From: Actinomadura sp. NAK00032
Lineage (GTDB): Bacteria; Actinomycetota; Actinomycetes; Streptosporangiales; Streptosporangiaceae
DNA: 64,000 nucleotides
Assembly: GCF_013364275.1 (NCBI RefSeq)
Contig: NZ_CP054932.1
Location: forward strand, 4,216,001 to 4,280,000
Reading direction: 5' to 3'
Positions 18,856-28,509 of the stretch are shown here, in pieces. The translations under genes were made by a program, and so were the position numbers. The notes beneath the pieces are model-generated. The model had not been told where the DNA came from, did no database searches, and saw only the letters and a list, made by a program, of their open reading frames with translations. The first letter of the stretch is position 1, and each line of letters starts with the position of its first letter.

Positions 18856-20142
18856 ATGCAGCCCCGTGTCCACGACGTGGTCGGGATCGGCTTCGGCCCG
18901 TCCAACCTCGCCCTCGCCGTCGCGCTCGCCGAGGAGGACGAGCGGCGGGACGCGGACCGCCCCGGCGTGGACGCGGTGTTCTTCGAGAAGCAGCCGGGGT
19001 TCGGCTGGCACCGGGGGATGCTGATCGACGGCGCCACCATGCAGGTCCACTTCCTCAAGGACCTGGTGTCGCTGCGCAACCCCGCGAGCCGGTACTCCTT
19101 CCTCGCCTACCTGCACGCCCGCGGCCGGCTGGTCGACTTCGTCAACCACAAGACGATGTTCCCGACCCGGGTGGAGTTCCACGACTACCTCGAATGGACG
19201 GCCGCCGCGTTCGCCGACCGCGTCCGCTACGGGACGGAGGTCGTCGCGCTCCGCCCGCACGACGACGAGGTCCTGGAGGTCGTGGTGCGCCGCGACGACC
19301 GGCTGGAGACGCACCTGGCCCGCAACGTGGTCATCGGCGCCGGGCTCGAACCCGTGCTGCCGGAGGGCGTCCGGGCGGGGGAGCGGATCTGGCACACCGA
19401 GGACCTGCTGACCCGGCTGGGCGAGCGCGACGGCTGGAACCCGCGCCGCGTCGTCGTGGTCGGCGCGGGGCAGAGCGCCGCCGAGGCCGTCGAGTACCTG
19501 CACCGCAGCTACCCGCAGACGGAGGTCTGCGCGGTCTTCGCCCGCTACGGGTACTCGCCCGCCGACGACAGCGCGTTCGCCAACCGCATCTTCGACCCCG
19601 CCGCCGTCGACCACTACTACGCCGCGCCCGACGACGTGAAGCGGATGCTGTTCGAGTACTCGCGCAACACCAACTACTCGGTGGTCGACCTCGACCTCAT
19701 CGACGAGCTGTACCGGCGCGCCTACGCCGAGAAGGTCGCGGGCGCCGAGCGGCTGCGCATCCTCAACGCCTCCCGCGTGCTGGACGTCCGGGACGACGGC
19801 GGCGCGGTGCGCGTCAGGGTGGGCTTCCTGCCCACCGGCGAGGCCGCCGACCTCGACGCCGACGCGCTCGTCTACGCCACCGGCTACCGCGAGCGGGACC
19901 CGTTCGACCTGCTCGGCGAGGCGGGCGGCGACTGCCGCACCGGCCCGGACGGGCGGCCCGTCGTGGAGCGCGACTACCGCGTCGCCACCGCCCCCGGCCG
20001 CTCCTGGGGCGTCTACCTGCAGGGCGCGACCGAGCACACCCACGGGATCGCCTCGTCGCTGCTGTCCATGACCGCGGTCCGCACCGGGGAGATCGTCCGG
20101 TCCATCGCCCGGCGCTCGGCCGGCGTCACCCCGGCCGTCTGA
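18856..20142 (+). CDS. L-ornithine N5-monooxygenase (SidA/PvdA/CchB family)
   Basis: 428 residues. ATG 18856 has AGGAGG 5 nt upstream; an ATG at 18841 overlapping the preceding stop is in frame but less well placed. It hydroxylates ornithine at N5 using FAD, NADPH and O2, supplying the N5-hydroxyornithine selected by A3 of the NRPS. Motifs: FAD-binding GIGFGPSNLALA at residues ~10-21; the substrate-proximal MQVHFLKDLVSLRNP region; NADPH-binding VVVGAGQSAAEAVEYL; and the C-terminal ATGYRERDPF motif. The length matches the family. Coupling to the lipoprotein gene and iron box 3 indicates iron-repressed coexpression. No N5-formyl- or acetyltransferase gene is present, consistent with hydroxamates formed by peptide linkage through the hydroxylamine or by an enzyme encoded elsewhere. 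Confidence 0.93.
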   Translation: MQPRVHDVVGIGFGPSNLALAVALAEEDERRDADRPGVDAVFFEKQPGFGWHRGMLIDGATMQVHFLKDLVSLRNPASRYSFLAYLHARGRLVDFVNHKTMFPTRVEFHDYLEWTAAAFADRVRYGTEVVALRPHDDEVLEVVVRRDDRLETHLARNVVIGAGLEPVLPEGVRAGERIWHTEDLLTRLGERDGWNPRRVVVVGAGQSAAEAVEYLHRSYPQTEVCAVFARYGYSPADDSAFANRIFDPAAVDHYYAAPDDVKRMLFEYSRNTNYSVVDLDLIDELYRRAYAEKVAGAERLRILNASRVLDVRDDGGAVRVRVGFLPTGEAADLDADALVYATGYRERDPFDLLGEAGGDCRTGPDGRPVVERDYRVATAPGRSWGVYLQGATEHTHGIASSLLSMTAVRTGEIVRSIARRSAGVTPAV

Positions 20143-20162
20143 AGGAGAGAGAGGAAGGCGCG

Positions 20163-20360
20163 ATGACCAATCCGTTCGACGACCCCGACGGGACGTTCCG
20201 CGTCCTCGCCAACGCCGAGGGCCAGCACTCGCTGTGGCCGGCGTTCGCCGACGTGCCGGCCGGCTGGACGACGGTCTTCGGGCCCGAGTCGCGGTCGGAG
20301 TGCATCGGCTACGTCACGGCCAACTGGAAGGACATCCGGCCGCGGAGCCTGGCCGGCTGA
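20163..20360 (+). CDS. MbtH-like NRPS accessory protein
   Basis: 65 residues, preceded by GAAGGAGAGAGAGGAAGG. It carries the MbtH signature: NPFDD at the N-terminus, a central SLWPAFADVPAGW and a C-terminal NWKDIRPRSL. MbtH proteins bind adenylation domains and are often required for their folding or activity, so this one should serve the A domains of the NRPS upstream. It is the last gene of the iron-regulated unit (17.8-20.4 kb) and is followed by a perfect 13-bp hairpin. Confidence 0.95.
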   Translation: MTNPFDDPDGTFRVLANAEGQHSLWPAFADVPAGWTTVFGPESRSECIGYVTANWKDIRPRSLAG

Positions 20361-20363
20361 CCC

Positions 20364-20396
20364 GGGGCGGGCGGCGTCCCCCGCGCCGCCCGCCCC
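20364..20396. terminator. Perfect 13-bp hairpin after the MbtH gene
   Basis: GGGGCGGGCGGCG (20364-20376) pairs without mismatch with CGCCGCCCGCCCC (20384-20396), loop 7 nt. It starts 3 nt past the MbtH stop and lies before a convergent esterase gene, so it may end both transcripts. Confidence 0.75.
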
Positions 20397-20421
20397 TGCG
20401 TCCCGCCGGTCCCGCGTCCCG

Positions 20422-21285
20422 TCAGCCGGCGGGCAGGGACGGCCGGGCCGCGAAGAACTCGCCGATCATCCGGCTCGCGTAGGACGGCCACTCGTGGCCG
20501 CCGCCCTGCTCGGTGCACAGCGCGACCACCTGCGGGCCGGGCCCGGTGCCGACGCAGCCGTCCGGCCCGCCCGGGACCGGCCACGACAGCGCGGGCAGCT
20601 TGTCCACCCAGCGCCAGAACTCCATGACGACCTGCACGGCGAAGAACGGGAAGTGGACGTCGGCGTCCATGTTCCCGCCGCCCGTGTACGGGACGGACGG
20701 GTCGAGCGTCCCGTGGAACGCCAGCACCGACACCGGCTTGGCCGGGGTGCAGCCGATGGCGAGGGCGCCCGACACGACGGCGATCCCGGCGAGCCGCTCC
20801 GCCCGCTGGCAGGCGTACCGGTAGGCCATGCCGCCGCCGTTGGAGAAGCCGGTCATGAACACCCGCCGCGGATCGGCGACGCCCTGCTTCACCAGCGTCC
20901 CGATCAGCGTGTCGAGGAAGGACATGTCGTCGATGCCCGCCCACCGGGCGAACGAGCAGCACGCCCCGGCGTTCCAGGTGCCGAGGAACCCCTCGGGGTA
21001 GGCGACGGCGTAGCCCTGCGCGTCGGCGACCGCGTCGAGGCCGCTCTGCCTGCGGACGTACTCGGGGTCGTTCAGGCCGCCGTGCAGCGCCACGATCAGG
21101 GGCAGCGGCTTCCCGGCCGGCCGGCCGGGCGGGAGGTGCAGCAGGTAGGGGCGGTCCCAGCCGCCCATGGCGATGGTGTGCTCCGATGTTCCTGGGGCGT
21201 CCTCGGAGGCCCCGGCGGGCAGGGGGTGGGCGACGAGCGCGGCGAGCACTGCCACGATCGTCGCCGCCCGCGCGGCGATCTTCAT
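20422..21285 (-). CDS. Secreted PHB-depolymerase/feruloyl-esterase-like hydrolase (LpqC type)
   Basis: 287 residues with an N-terminal signal peptide (MKIAARAATIVAVLAALVAH, cleavage probably after GAS near residue 26). The alpha/beta-hydrolase fold is shown by the oxyanion region LIVALHGG, the nucleophile elbow GFSNGGG (Ser about residue 147), an acidic residue after AFHGTLDPSVPY and the terminal His in GGGHEWPSYA. NAGACCSFARWAGIDDMSFL is typical of the polyhydroxybutyrate depolymerase/LpqC group. It would hydrolyse an ester outside the cell; the substrate is unknown. Being next to, and convergent with, the siderophore genes might hint at trilactone-like esterase work, but the predicted siderophore is not a lactone, so I infer no link. 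Confidence 0.8.
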   Translation of the reverse strand: MKIAARAATIVAVLAALVAHPLPAGASEDAPGTSEHTIAMGGWDRPYLLHLPPGRPAGKPLPLIVALHGGLNDPEYVRRQSGLDAVADAQGYAVAYPEGFLGTWNAGACCSFARWAGIDDMSFLDTLIGTLVKQGVADPRRVFMTGFSNGGGMAYRYACQRAERLAGIAVVSGALAIGCTPAKPVSVLAFHGTLDPSVPYTGGGNMDADVHFPFFAVQVVMEFWRWVDKLPALSWPVPGGPDGCVGTGPGPQVVALCTEQGGGHEWPSYASRMIGEFFAARPSLPAG

Positions 21286-21383
21286 GGCCTCGATCCAACG
21301 CCCGGTGCGCGCGCGCCGCTACGCACCCGCGCGCAGAAAGGATCGGCGTTTTTTGGTGCGCGGGTGCGTAGTGGGCGGCCGTG

Positions 21384-22661
21384 CTACGAACCGGACCCCG
21401 AGCCCGTCTCCGCTGCCTCGGTGATCTCCGCGCCGGCCTCGCCCCGGGCGGCGTCCGCGTCGACCCCGGCCTGGCCGCGCTCGGCCGCCGCGAGGTCGCG
21501 GTGCCCCAGGGCGAGGACCCCGATGCCGAGCGCGACCACGCCCGCGCCGATGGCGAACGGGACGTGGATGTTGGTGTGCTCGACGAGCCGTCCCGCCGCG
21601 TAGGGCGCGAGGCCGCCGCCGATGAACCGGACGAACCCGTAGGCGGCCGAAGCCACGGGCCGCTCCACCGGCGCGATCATCATGACGGCCTGCGTGGTCA
21701 CCGTGTTGTTCACGCCGATGAAGATCCCCGCGACGATCACCGCGACGATCAGCACCGACTGCGAGTCCACGAAGACCGCGATCACGGCGACGTTCACCGC
21801 GAACAGCGCCAGGTTGCCGTAGAGGGTGCGGGCGAGGCCGAACCTGCGCTGCAGCAGGGGTGCGCCGAACACCGCGAACACCGCGACGAGCAGCCCCCAG
21901 CCGGTGAAGACCAGGCCGAGCCTCATCGCGCTCAGCTCCATCGGGAACGGCGCGTACCCGAGGACGGTGAAGAAGCCCCAGTTGTAGCAGAGCGCGGTCA
22001 GGCTCATGATCAGCAGGCCGCGGTGCCGGAGCGCCTTGATCGGATCGGCGATCGAGGTCCTGCGCGCCGGTCTCGGCTGCGGTTCGACCAGGACGAGGGT
22101 GGCGATGAGCGCGGCGGCCATCAGCGCGGCGACGCCGTAGAACGGGCCGCGCCAGCTGATGTCGCCGAGGACCCCGCCGAGCAGCGGGCCGACGGCGATG
22201 CCGAGGCCGAGCGCGGACTCGTAGGCGATGATCGCGCCGCCGAGCCCGCCGCTCGCCGACGCCACGATGACGGCGAGGGAGGTGGCGATGAACAGCGCGT
22301 TGCCGAGCCCCCAGCCGGCCCGGAACCCGATGATCCCGGAGATGCTGCCGGACGTCCCGGCGAGGGCGCTGAACACCACGATCAGGGCCAGGCCCGCGAT
22401 GAGGGTGCGCTTGGCGCCGATGCGGCTGGACACGAAGCCGGTCACCAGCATCGCGACCGCCGTCACCACCAGGTAGCTGGTGAACAGCAGGGTGACCTGG
22501 CTGGGGGAGGCGTTCAGGTCCTCGGAGATCGCGGGCAGGATCGGATCGACGAGCCCGATGCCCATGAAGGAGATGACGCAGGCGAACGCGACGGCCCAGA
22601 CGGCCTTCGGCTGGCGGAACGGGCTCTGCGCGCCCGCCCCGCCCTGCATGGCTGGTTTCAT
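21384..22661 (-). CDS. MFS transporter (DHA1-like, 12 spans), possible effluxer
   Basis: About 425 residues from the ATG at 22661 (weak GAGAG upstream); a longer frame exists but adds an unlikely hydrophilic leader. Twelve hydrophobic segments are readable. The loop 2-3 motif appears as FVSSRIGAKRTLIAG, and motif C-like glycine patterns (AIAVGPLLGGVLGD) in TM5 point to a drug:H+ antiporter. The C-terminal ~35 residues are Ala/Glu/Gly-rich and hydrophilic. A TTAGTCAAACTAA palindrome lies about 70 nt upstream, suggesting MarR-type control by a repressor not encoded nearby. Proximity to the siderophore locus makes siderophore export conceivable, but no iron box precedes it. Confidence 0.8.
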   Translation of the reverse strand: MKPAMQGGAGAQSPFRQPKAVWAVAFACVISFMGIGLVDPILPAISEDLNASPSQVTLLFTSYLVVTAVAMLVTGFVSSRIGAKRTLIAGLALIVVFSALAGTSGSISGIIGFRAGWGLGNALFIATSLAVIVASASGGLGGAIIAYESALGLGIAVGPLLGGVLGDISWRGPFYGVAALMAAALIATLVLVEPQPRPARRTSIADPIKALRHRGLLIMSLTALCYNWGFFTVLGYAPFPMELSAMRLGLVFTGWGLLVAVFAVFGAPLLQRRFGLARTLYGNLALFAVNVAVIAVFVDSQSVLIVAVIVAGIFIGVNNTVTTQAVMMIAPVERPVASAAYGFVRFIGGGLAPYAAGRLVEHTNIHVPFAIGAGVVALGIGVLALGHRDLAAAERGQAGVDADAARGEAGAEITEAAETGSGSGS

Positions 22662-22729
22662 TCGTGCTCTCTGGTGGTCGGTCGGGTTTGCGGGGGACAC
22701 CGCCGTCCGGTCTATCACCGGCTTATATG

Positions 22730-22742
22730 TTAGTCAAACTAA
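22730..22742. promoter_or_regulatory. Palindromic operator candidate upstream of the MFS gene
   Basis: TTAGTCAAACTAA: TTAGT and ACTAA are exact reverse complements around a CAA spacer, inside an AT-rich island in otherwise very GC-rich DNA. Size and spacing resemble MarR-family operators. It lies 69 nt from the MFS start at 22661. Confidence 0.45.
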
Positions 22743-22787
22743 GTATCTTGCGGCCGTCGGTCGGCCGGAACGCGGCCGGAACGCGGC

Positions 22788-22824
22788 GAGCCCCCGGCCG
22801 GGGGGAGGACCCGGCCGGGGGCTC
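22788..22824 (-). terminator. Strong hairpin downstream of the second MFS gene
   Basis: GAGCCCCCGGCCGGG (22788-22802) pairs perfectly with CCCGGCCGGGGGCTC (22810-22824) around a 7-nt loop. It lies 30 nt beyond the stop of the minus-strand MFS gene that ends at 22854 and separates it from the next minus-strand gene. Confidence 0.7.
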
Positions 22825-22853
22825 GTGTTCCGCGGTGGTCCCGCGGGCGGCGC

Positions 22854-24536
22854 TCACTCCTTGGCGAGCGCCGCCAGCTCCTTCTCGATCGCGCGCTGGT
22901 GCTCCTCGGCGTCCTCGCGGGCGCGCTTGGGGCTCCAGCGCCCGGTCATGATGAAGATGAACGGCAGGAAGACCAGCTGGCCGCCCAGGCAGACGTACCA
23001 CCACGTCCGCCACTGGCCCGGGCCCTCCTCGGACGCCTTCCGCACGTCGGCGCCGTGCTCCTTGAGCACCGCCAGCTGCGGCTGCGCCTTCTGCACGGTG
23101 GCGAGGCCGGGCAGGCCGACCTCCTTGGCCGCGCGCGCCTGCAGCTCCGGCGGCGCCTGGCCGGAGGGGTACCTGCCCAGCTCGGCGAACAGCTGCGGGT
23201 GCCGGTTCACGATCGCCAGCGCCGGCGCCGCCTCCTTGGACGCGGCCTGCACCTCGTGCCCGTGCTCCACCAGCGGCGTCACCGACGTCACCACGAGCGG
23301 GACGAACGCCGCCGACCCCGCCACGACGAGCCGCAGGATCCAGCCCCACACGGCGAGCCCGGTCGCGGTCGCCGCCGGGTTGTGCTTCTCGACGGTCTCG
23401 GTGAAGCCCGCCATCCACGGCGCGTACGCCAGGCCGCCGAACACGCCGATCGCGATGAACAGCCACGCGAAGGTGTAGTAGCCGGTGTCGGGGTGGACGG
23501 CCAGCTGCGCGAACCAGGCCGTGGCGGCGACCGAGCCGATGCCGCCCACCAGCATCAGCGGCTTGCGGACGCCGAGCCTGTCCGACAGCAGCCCCGCCAC
23601 CACCAGCGCGACGGCGTTGGCCGCCCAATACCAGTTCGCGAGCCCGTTGGTGCGCTGCTCGCTGTAGCCGAACGTGGCGGAGAAGTAGATGACGAAGTTG
23701 CCGACCGCCGCGTAGTACAGCAGCAGGTAGACGCTGATCGCGAAGGCGGACCCGACGACGTCCAGCCGCATCATCGCCCGCCAGTGGCCCGACGCCTGCT
23801 GCGCGGGGTCGATGCCCTTGGCGCGCGCCTCGACCAGCGCCCGGTCGCGCATGCTGACCATGATCTGGTCGCGCAGCGCCGGGGACAGCTCGCGCAGCCC
23901 GAGCAGCGCCACGACGAACACCGCCAGCGCGGCGTACCCGGAGTAGCGCAGCTCGTCCTGCCAGCTGGAGGTGTCGAGCGTCGCGCTGGTCACCGTCGTG
24001 ACGACGAGGCTGCCGAGCACCGGGCCCATCGTCCAGAAGCCCATCGCGGTGGCCCGGCCGAGCTGCGGGGAGAAGTCGCGGATCAGTGCCGGGGTCGCGA
24101 CGAGCACGATGCCCTCGATGAAGCTGAGCAGCGCGAACAGCACCAGGAACGTGTGCTTGCCCGGTGCGGAGGGCAGCGCCAGCACCAGCAGGCCGGCGAC
24201 CAGCAGCCCGTAGACGACGAGGTTCGCTCGGCCCCACCGGTCGGCGAGCCCGGCGAGCAGCGAGGCGAACGCGCCGACCGCGTTGCCGATCACCGACAGC
24301 AGGATGAAGTAGGCGAACGACATCGAGTAGTGCGTCATGATCGACGTCGCGACGGCGTACTGGATGTAGAGCAGGTAGTACAGCACGATCGTGGTGACGA
24401 CCACGATCGCGAGATAGCCGTAGCGGCGCCCCGTCTCGGGGTAGTGCGGCAGGTCGCGGCGCCACAGCCGGGCCGCGGGGCCCGGTGCGGCGGCGCCCTC
24501 GGCGGCGCCGGCGTCGGTGGACGAGGAAACGGGCAT
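22854..24536 (-). CDS. MFS transporter with extracytoplasmic loop domain before the last span
   Basis: 560 residues. GGAGGAG lies about 8 nt upstream of the ATG. It has a typical MFS body: ADRWGRANLVVYG is the loop 2-3 motif, and a second copy-like motif LLSDRLGVRKPLMLVGG follows in the second half. Between about residues 420 and 510 there is a ~90-residue hydrophilic, helix-rich insert (EHGHEVQAASKEAAPALAIV through HGADVRKASEEGPGQWRTW) before a final hydrophobic span, so the insert should be extracytoplasmic. MFS proteins of this build often lie beside acyl-CoA ligase genes. A TetR-type operator at 24670-24683 lies in the shared divergent promoter region, which suggests coregulation with the acyl-CoA ligase cluster. 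Probable role: uptake of an organic acid. Substrate unknown. Confidence 0.8.
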   Translation of the reverse strand: MPVSSSTDAGAAEGAAAPGPAARLWRRDLPHYPETGRRYGYLAIVVVTTIVLYYLLYIQYAVATSIMTHYSMSFAYFILLSVIGNAVGAFASLLAGLADRWGRANLVVYGLLVAGLLVLALPSAPGKHTFLVLFALLSFIEGIVLVATPALIRDFSPQLGRATAMGFWTMGPVLGSLVVTTVTSATLDTSSWQDELRYSGYAALAVFVVALLGLRELSPALRDQIMVSMRDRALVEARAKGIDPAQQASGHWRAMMRLDVVGSAFAISVYLLLYYAAVGNFVIYFSATFGYSEQRTNGLANWYWAANAVALVVAGLLSDRLGVRKPLMLVGGIGSVAATAWFAQLAVHPDTGYYTFAWLFIAIGVFGGLAYAPWMAGFTETVEKHNPAATATGLAVWGWILRLVVAGSAAFVPLVVTSVTPLVEHGHEVQAASKEAAPALAIVNRHPQLFAELGRYPSGQAPPELQARAAKEVGLPGLATVQKAQPQLAVLKEHGADVRKASEEGPGQWRTWWYVCLGGQLVFLPFIFIMTGRWSPKRAREDAEEHQRAIEKELAALAKE

Positions 24537-24669
24537 TCAGGAACTCCTCCGGGCGCTGTTCTCCCCCGAGAAACCGGTTCCGACCGGCGGTGGAGCGCGG
24601 CTCCGCCGTCCGTCGTGCGGTCACGGTAATCCCGCCGCGCTCGAATGGCAATAAGTTCCGCCATTGAAA

Positions 24670-24683
24670 ACCGACCAGTCGGT
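24670..24683. promoter_or_regulatory. TetR-type operator, copy 1
   Basis: ACCGACCAGTCGGT, a perfect inverted repeat (ACCGAC/GTCGGT) followed by ATGG. It lies between the divergent MFS (start 24536) and phosphotransferase (start 24826) genes. The same sequence recurs at 24783, 25895 and 28441. Confidence 0.75.
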
Positions 24684-24782
24684 ATGGTCTTATCTACGTG
24701 CGGATACCTGCCCGGGGGCGGCGTGTGCCGGACTCTTGCCATGCCCGCTCGCCGCGTGCGGCCCTCCGGCATCCTGCGCCAT

Positions 24783-24796
24783 ACCGACCGGACGGT
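24783..24796. promoter_or_regulatory. TetR-type operator, copy 2 (imperfect)
   Basis: ACCGACCGGACGGT, 12 of 14 positions identical to the perfect copy at 25895. It is 30 nt upstream of the phosphotransferase start, close enough to overlap its promoter. Confidence 0.55.
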
Positions 24797-24825
24797 ACAA
24801 GGCTTTCGGACGGCGAGGAGAGACC

Positions 24826-25866
24826 ATGCGGGTATTCGAGGAGGCGGACCTTCCCGGGCTGGCGCTGGACCGGTTCCGGGCGTACTTCGACGGGGTCCGG
24901 CCGGGCGCCGCGGCCGGGCCGCTGCGCGCGCGGGTCGTCGAGGGCGGGCGCTCCAACCTCACCTACGAGGTGACCGACGGGCGCTCCTCGTGGATCGTCC
25001 GGCGGCCGCCGCTCGGGCACGTGCTCGCGACCGCCCACGACATGGCGCGCGAGTACCGGGTGATGACCGCGCTCGCCGGCACCGCCGTGCCCGTCCCGCG
25101 GACCTACGCGCTGTGCGAGGACCCGGACGTGATCGGCGCGCCGTTCTACGTCATGGAGATGGTCGAGGGGGTCCCCTACCGGAGCGCCGCCGAGCTGGCG
25201 CCGCTCGGGCCGGACCGGGTGGCGGGCATCGCCGACCGGATGATCGACACGCTCGTCGCGCTGCACGCGGTCGACCCGGAGGCCGTCGGCCTCGCGGGCT
25301 TCGGACGCCCGGAGGGGTTCCTCGCCCGCCAGGTGCGGCGCTGGAAGAAGCAGCTCGACGCGTCCCGCAGCAGGGACCTGCCCGCGGCCGACGAGCTGCA
25401 CGGGCTGCTGGCGGCGAACCCGCCGCCCGGGTCGGCGCCCGCGATCGTGCACGGCGACTACCGGCTCGACAACCTCCTCGTCGACTCCGGCGACCGGATC
25501 GCGGCCGTCCTCGACTGGGAGATGGCCACGCTCGGCGACCCGCTGACCGACCTCGCGCTGCTGCTGGTCTACATGGGGCGGGGTGCCCCGGCGCCCGGCG
25601 GCCGGGACGCCGCCGGCGCGCCCGGCTTCCCCGCGCCGGAGGAGGTGGTGGCCCGCTACGCCGCGCGGAGCGGCCGCGACGTGTCCTCGATCGGCTTCTA
25701 TGTGGCGCTCGCCTGCTTCAAGCTCGCCGTGATCTCCGAGGGCATCCACTACCGGTACCTGCGCGGCCAGACCGTGGGCGAGGGGTTCGGCGCGGTCGGC
25801 GCGGCCGTCGAGCCGCTGCTGCGCGCGGGCCTCGCCGCGCTGCGGGACGGCGCGCCCGGGCGTTGA
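24826..25866 (+). CDS. APH/ACAD10-type phosphotransferase-fold protein
   Basis: 346 residues from the ATG at 24826, with GAGGAG about 7 nt upstream; a longer frame reaching 24664 crosses the operators and is rejected. Kinase-like core: RVVEGGRSNLTYEVTDG at the nucleotide-binding strand-turn, the Brenner motif HGDYRLDNLL (catalytic Asp) and VLDWEMATLGDPLTDL (metal-binding Asp). This subgroup is the stand-alone form of the ACAD10/ACAD11 N-terminal domain, found with acyl-CoA dehydrogenases and ligases and thought to phosphorylate hydroxy-acyl intermediates. Next to an acyl-CoA ligase under the same operator, it may act on a hydroxylated acyl chain. It is unlikely to be an antibiotic kinase. Confidence 0.8.
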   Translation: MRVFEEADLPGLALDRFRAYFDGVRPGAAAGPLRARVVEGGRSNLTYEVTDGRSSWIVRRPPLGHVLATAHDMAREYRVMTALAGTAVPVPRTYALCEDPDVIGAPFYVMEMVEGVPYRSAAELAPLGPDRVAGIADRMIDTLVALHAVDPEAVGLAGFGRPEGFLARQVRRWKKQLDASRSRDLPAADELHGLLAANPPPGSAPAIVHGDYRLDNLLVDSGDRIAAVLDWEMATLGDPLTDLALLLVYMGRGAPAPGGRDAAGAPGFPAPEEVVARYAARSGRDVSSIGFYVALACFKLAVISEGIHYRYLRGQTVGEGFGAVGAAVEPLLRAGLAALRDGAPGR

Positions 25867-25894
25867 CGGCGGCGCACCGCTGAAATTATGGTGA

Positions 25895-25908
25895 ACCGAC
25901 CGGTCGGT
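25895..25908. promoter_or_regulatory. TetR-type operator, copy 3 (perfect)
   Basis: ACCGACCGGTCGGT is a perfect 14-bp palindrome followed by ATGTGC, the same flank as copy 4. It lies 59 nt upstream of the acyl-CoA ligase start. Confidence 0.8.
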
Positions 25909-25967
25909 ATGTGCGATGTCCATTTCCTGCCGGCCGTTCGCCGCCGCGCGTCTTTCGGAGAATTGCC

Positions 25968-27617
<1,650 letters not shown>

Positions 27618-27639
27618 ATCCGGCGGCGCCCGCGCCATT

Positions 27640-27656
27640 ACCGAATGGGCTTCGGT
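27640..27656. terminator. Short hairpin between convergent acyl-CoA ligase and TetR genes
   Basis: ACCGAA (27640-27645) pairs with TTCGGT (27651-27656) around TGGGC, followed by an AT-richer tail GTTCGATTCAG. The genes converge here, so it may serve both. Confidence 0.45.
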
Positions 27657-27676
27657 GTTCGATTCAGTGAGCGCCG

Positions 27677-28279
27677 CTAATCTTTCAGGCCGTTCAGGAA
27701 CAGGTCCACGTAGTGGCCGCTGATGGCCTCGGTCTCCAGGGTGCCGCCGGGGCGGTACCAGACGCCGATCTGGTGGACGGTCCCGAAGAAGAAGTGGACG
27801 GCGATGTCGGCGGGCGTGGCGCTGCGGAAGGCGCCCGCCCGCTGGCCCTCCTCGACGAGGTCGCGGAAGCGCTCGTGGTAGCGGCGGCGCTCGGCGCGCA
27901 CGGCCTCGCGGCGGTCGCGGGGGAGCAGGTGCGTCGAGCGGAAGAAGACCGTGAAGTCGTCCAGGTAGCGGAACGAGGTGTTCAGCACGTCGACGGCGGC
28001 GGCGCGCAGCCGCTCCTCGGCGGTGCCGGGGCCGTCCGCGATCTGCTCCAGGCGCGACATCTGCAGGCCGAGGAGGCGGTGGTAGATCTCGTAGAGCAGG
28101 TCGTCCTTCGAGCCGAAGTAGTGGTACATCGCGCCCTTGGTGACGCCCGCGGCGTTGACGATCTCCTGGACCGAGGTGTTCTCGAAGCCCTTGTCGGCGA
28201 ACATGCGCGTCGCCACGGCGAGCAGCCGGTCGGGCAGCGGCAGGTTGCCGGGGACCCGGTTCACGGGCGCCTGCGTCAT
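27677..28279 (-). CDS. TetR-family repressor, likely regulator of the acyl-CoA/Liv cluster
   Basis: 200 residues from the ATG at 28279 (GGAGG 7 nt upstream). The N-terminal HTH is classic: LLAVATRMFADKGFENTSVQ, then EIVNAAGVTKGAMYHYFGSK, then DLLYEIY. The C-terminal ligand domain is all-helical, with FRYLDDFTVFFRSTHLLPRD and GTVHQIGVWYRPGG, features shared with KstR2/FadR-like acyl-CoA-sensing TetRs. It sits inside the cluster containing four copies of an ACCGACC(A/G)GTCGGT palindrome; copy 4 lies 162 nt upstream of its start, in the divergent region with livG. I infer that it binds these sites and is released by an acyl-CoA made by the adjacent ligase. Confidence 0.85.
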   Translation of the reverse strand: MTQAPVNRVPGNLPLPDRLLAVATRMFADKGFENTSVQEIVNAAGVTKGAMYHYFGSKDDLLYEIYHRLLGLQMSRLEQIADGPGTAEERLRAAAVDVLNTSFRYLDDFTVFFRSTHLLPRDRREAVRAERRRYHERFRDLVEEGQRAGAFRSATPADIAVHFFFGTVHQIGVWYRPGGTLETEAISGHYVDLFLNGLKD

Positions 28280-28440
28280 CACTCCACCTCCGTTCCGGGT
28301 TCCCCCGGGGTCGCGCGCCGTCCCGGCGGCGGCCGCCCGCAGATCGCCGACAGCCTACCGGCGGCGCGGGCGCGGGGCCGTATCGGGACCTGCGCACCGG
28401 CTGTTGACCGGGAGTGCCCGATGATTCTATCTTCATGGAA

Positions 28441-28454
28441 TCCGACCAGTCGGT
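28441..28454. promoter_or_regulatory. TetR-type operator, copy 4
   Basis: TCCGACCAGTCGGT followed by ATGTGC; only the first base breaks the palindrome. It lies 55 nt upstream of livG in the TetR/livG divergent region. Confidence 0.75.
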
Positions 28455-28509
28455 ATGTGCATTTCAGCCTCGGGGGATTCACGCTGTTTCATCGGCGAGG
28501 TGAGGCGAT

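Noticed and set aside
20422..21285. The secreted esterase as a siderophore (trilactone) hydrolase
   Set aside because: The predicted siderophore is a linear hydroxamate/aryl peptide without lactone; the protein is convergent, has no iron box, and matches PHB-depolymerase/LpqC rather than Fes/IroE.
24823..25866. Aminoglycoside resistance gene
   Set aside because: The phosphotransferase fold belongs to the ACAD10/11-associated group and lies in an acyl-CoA operon; no aminoglycoside-specific features were seen.
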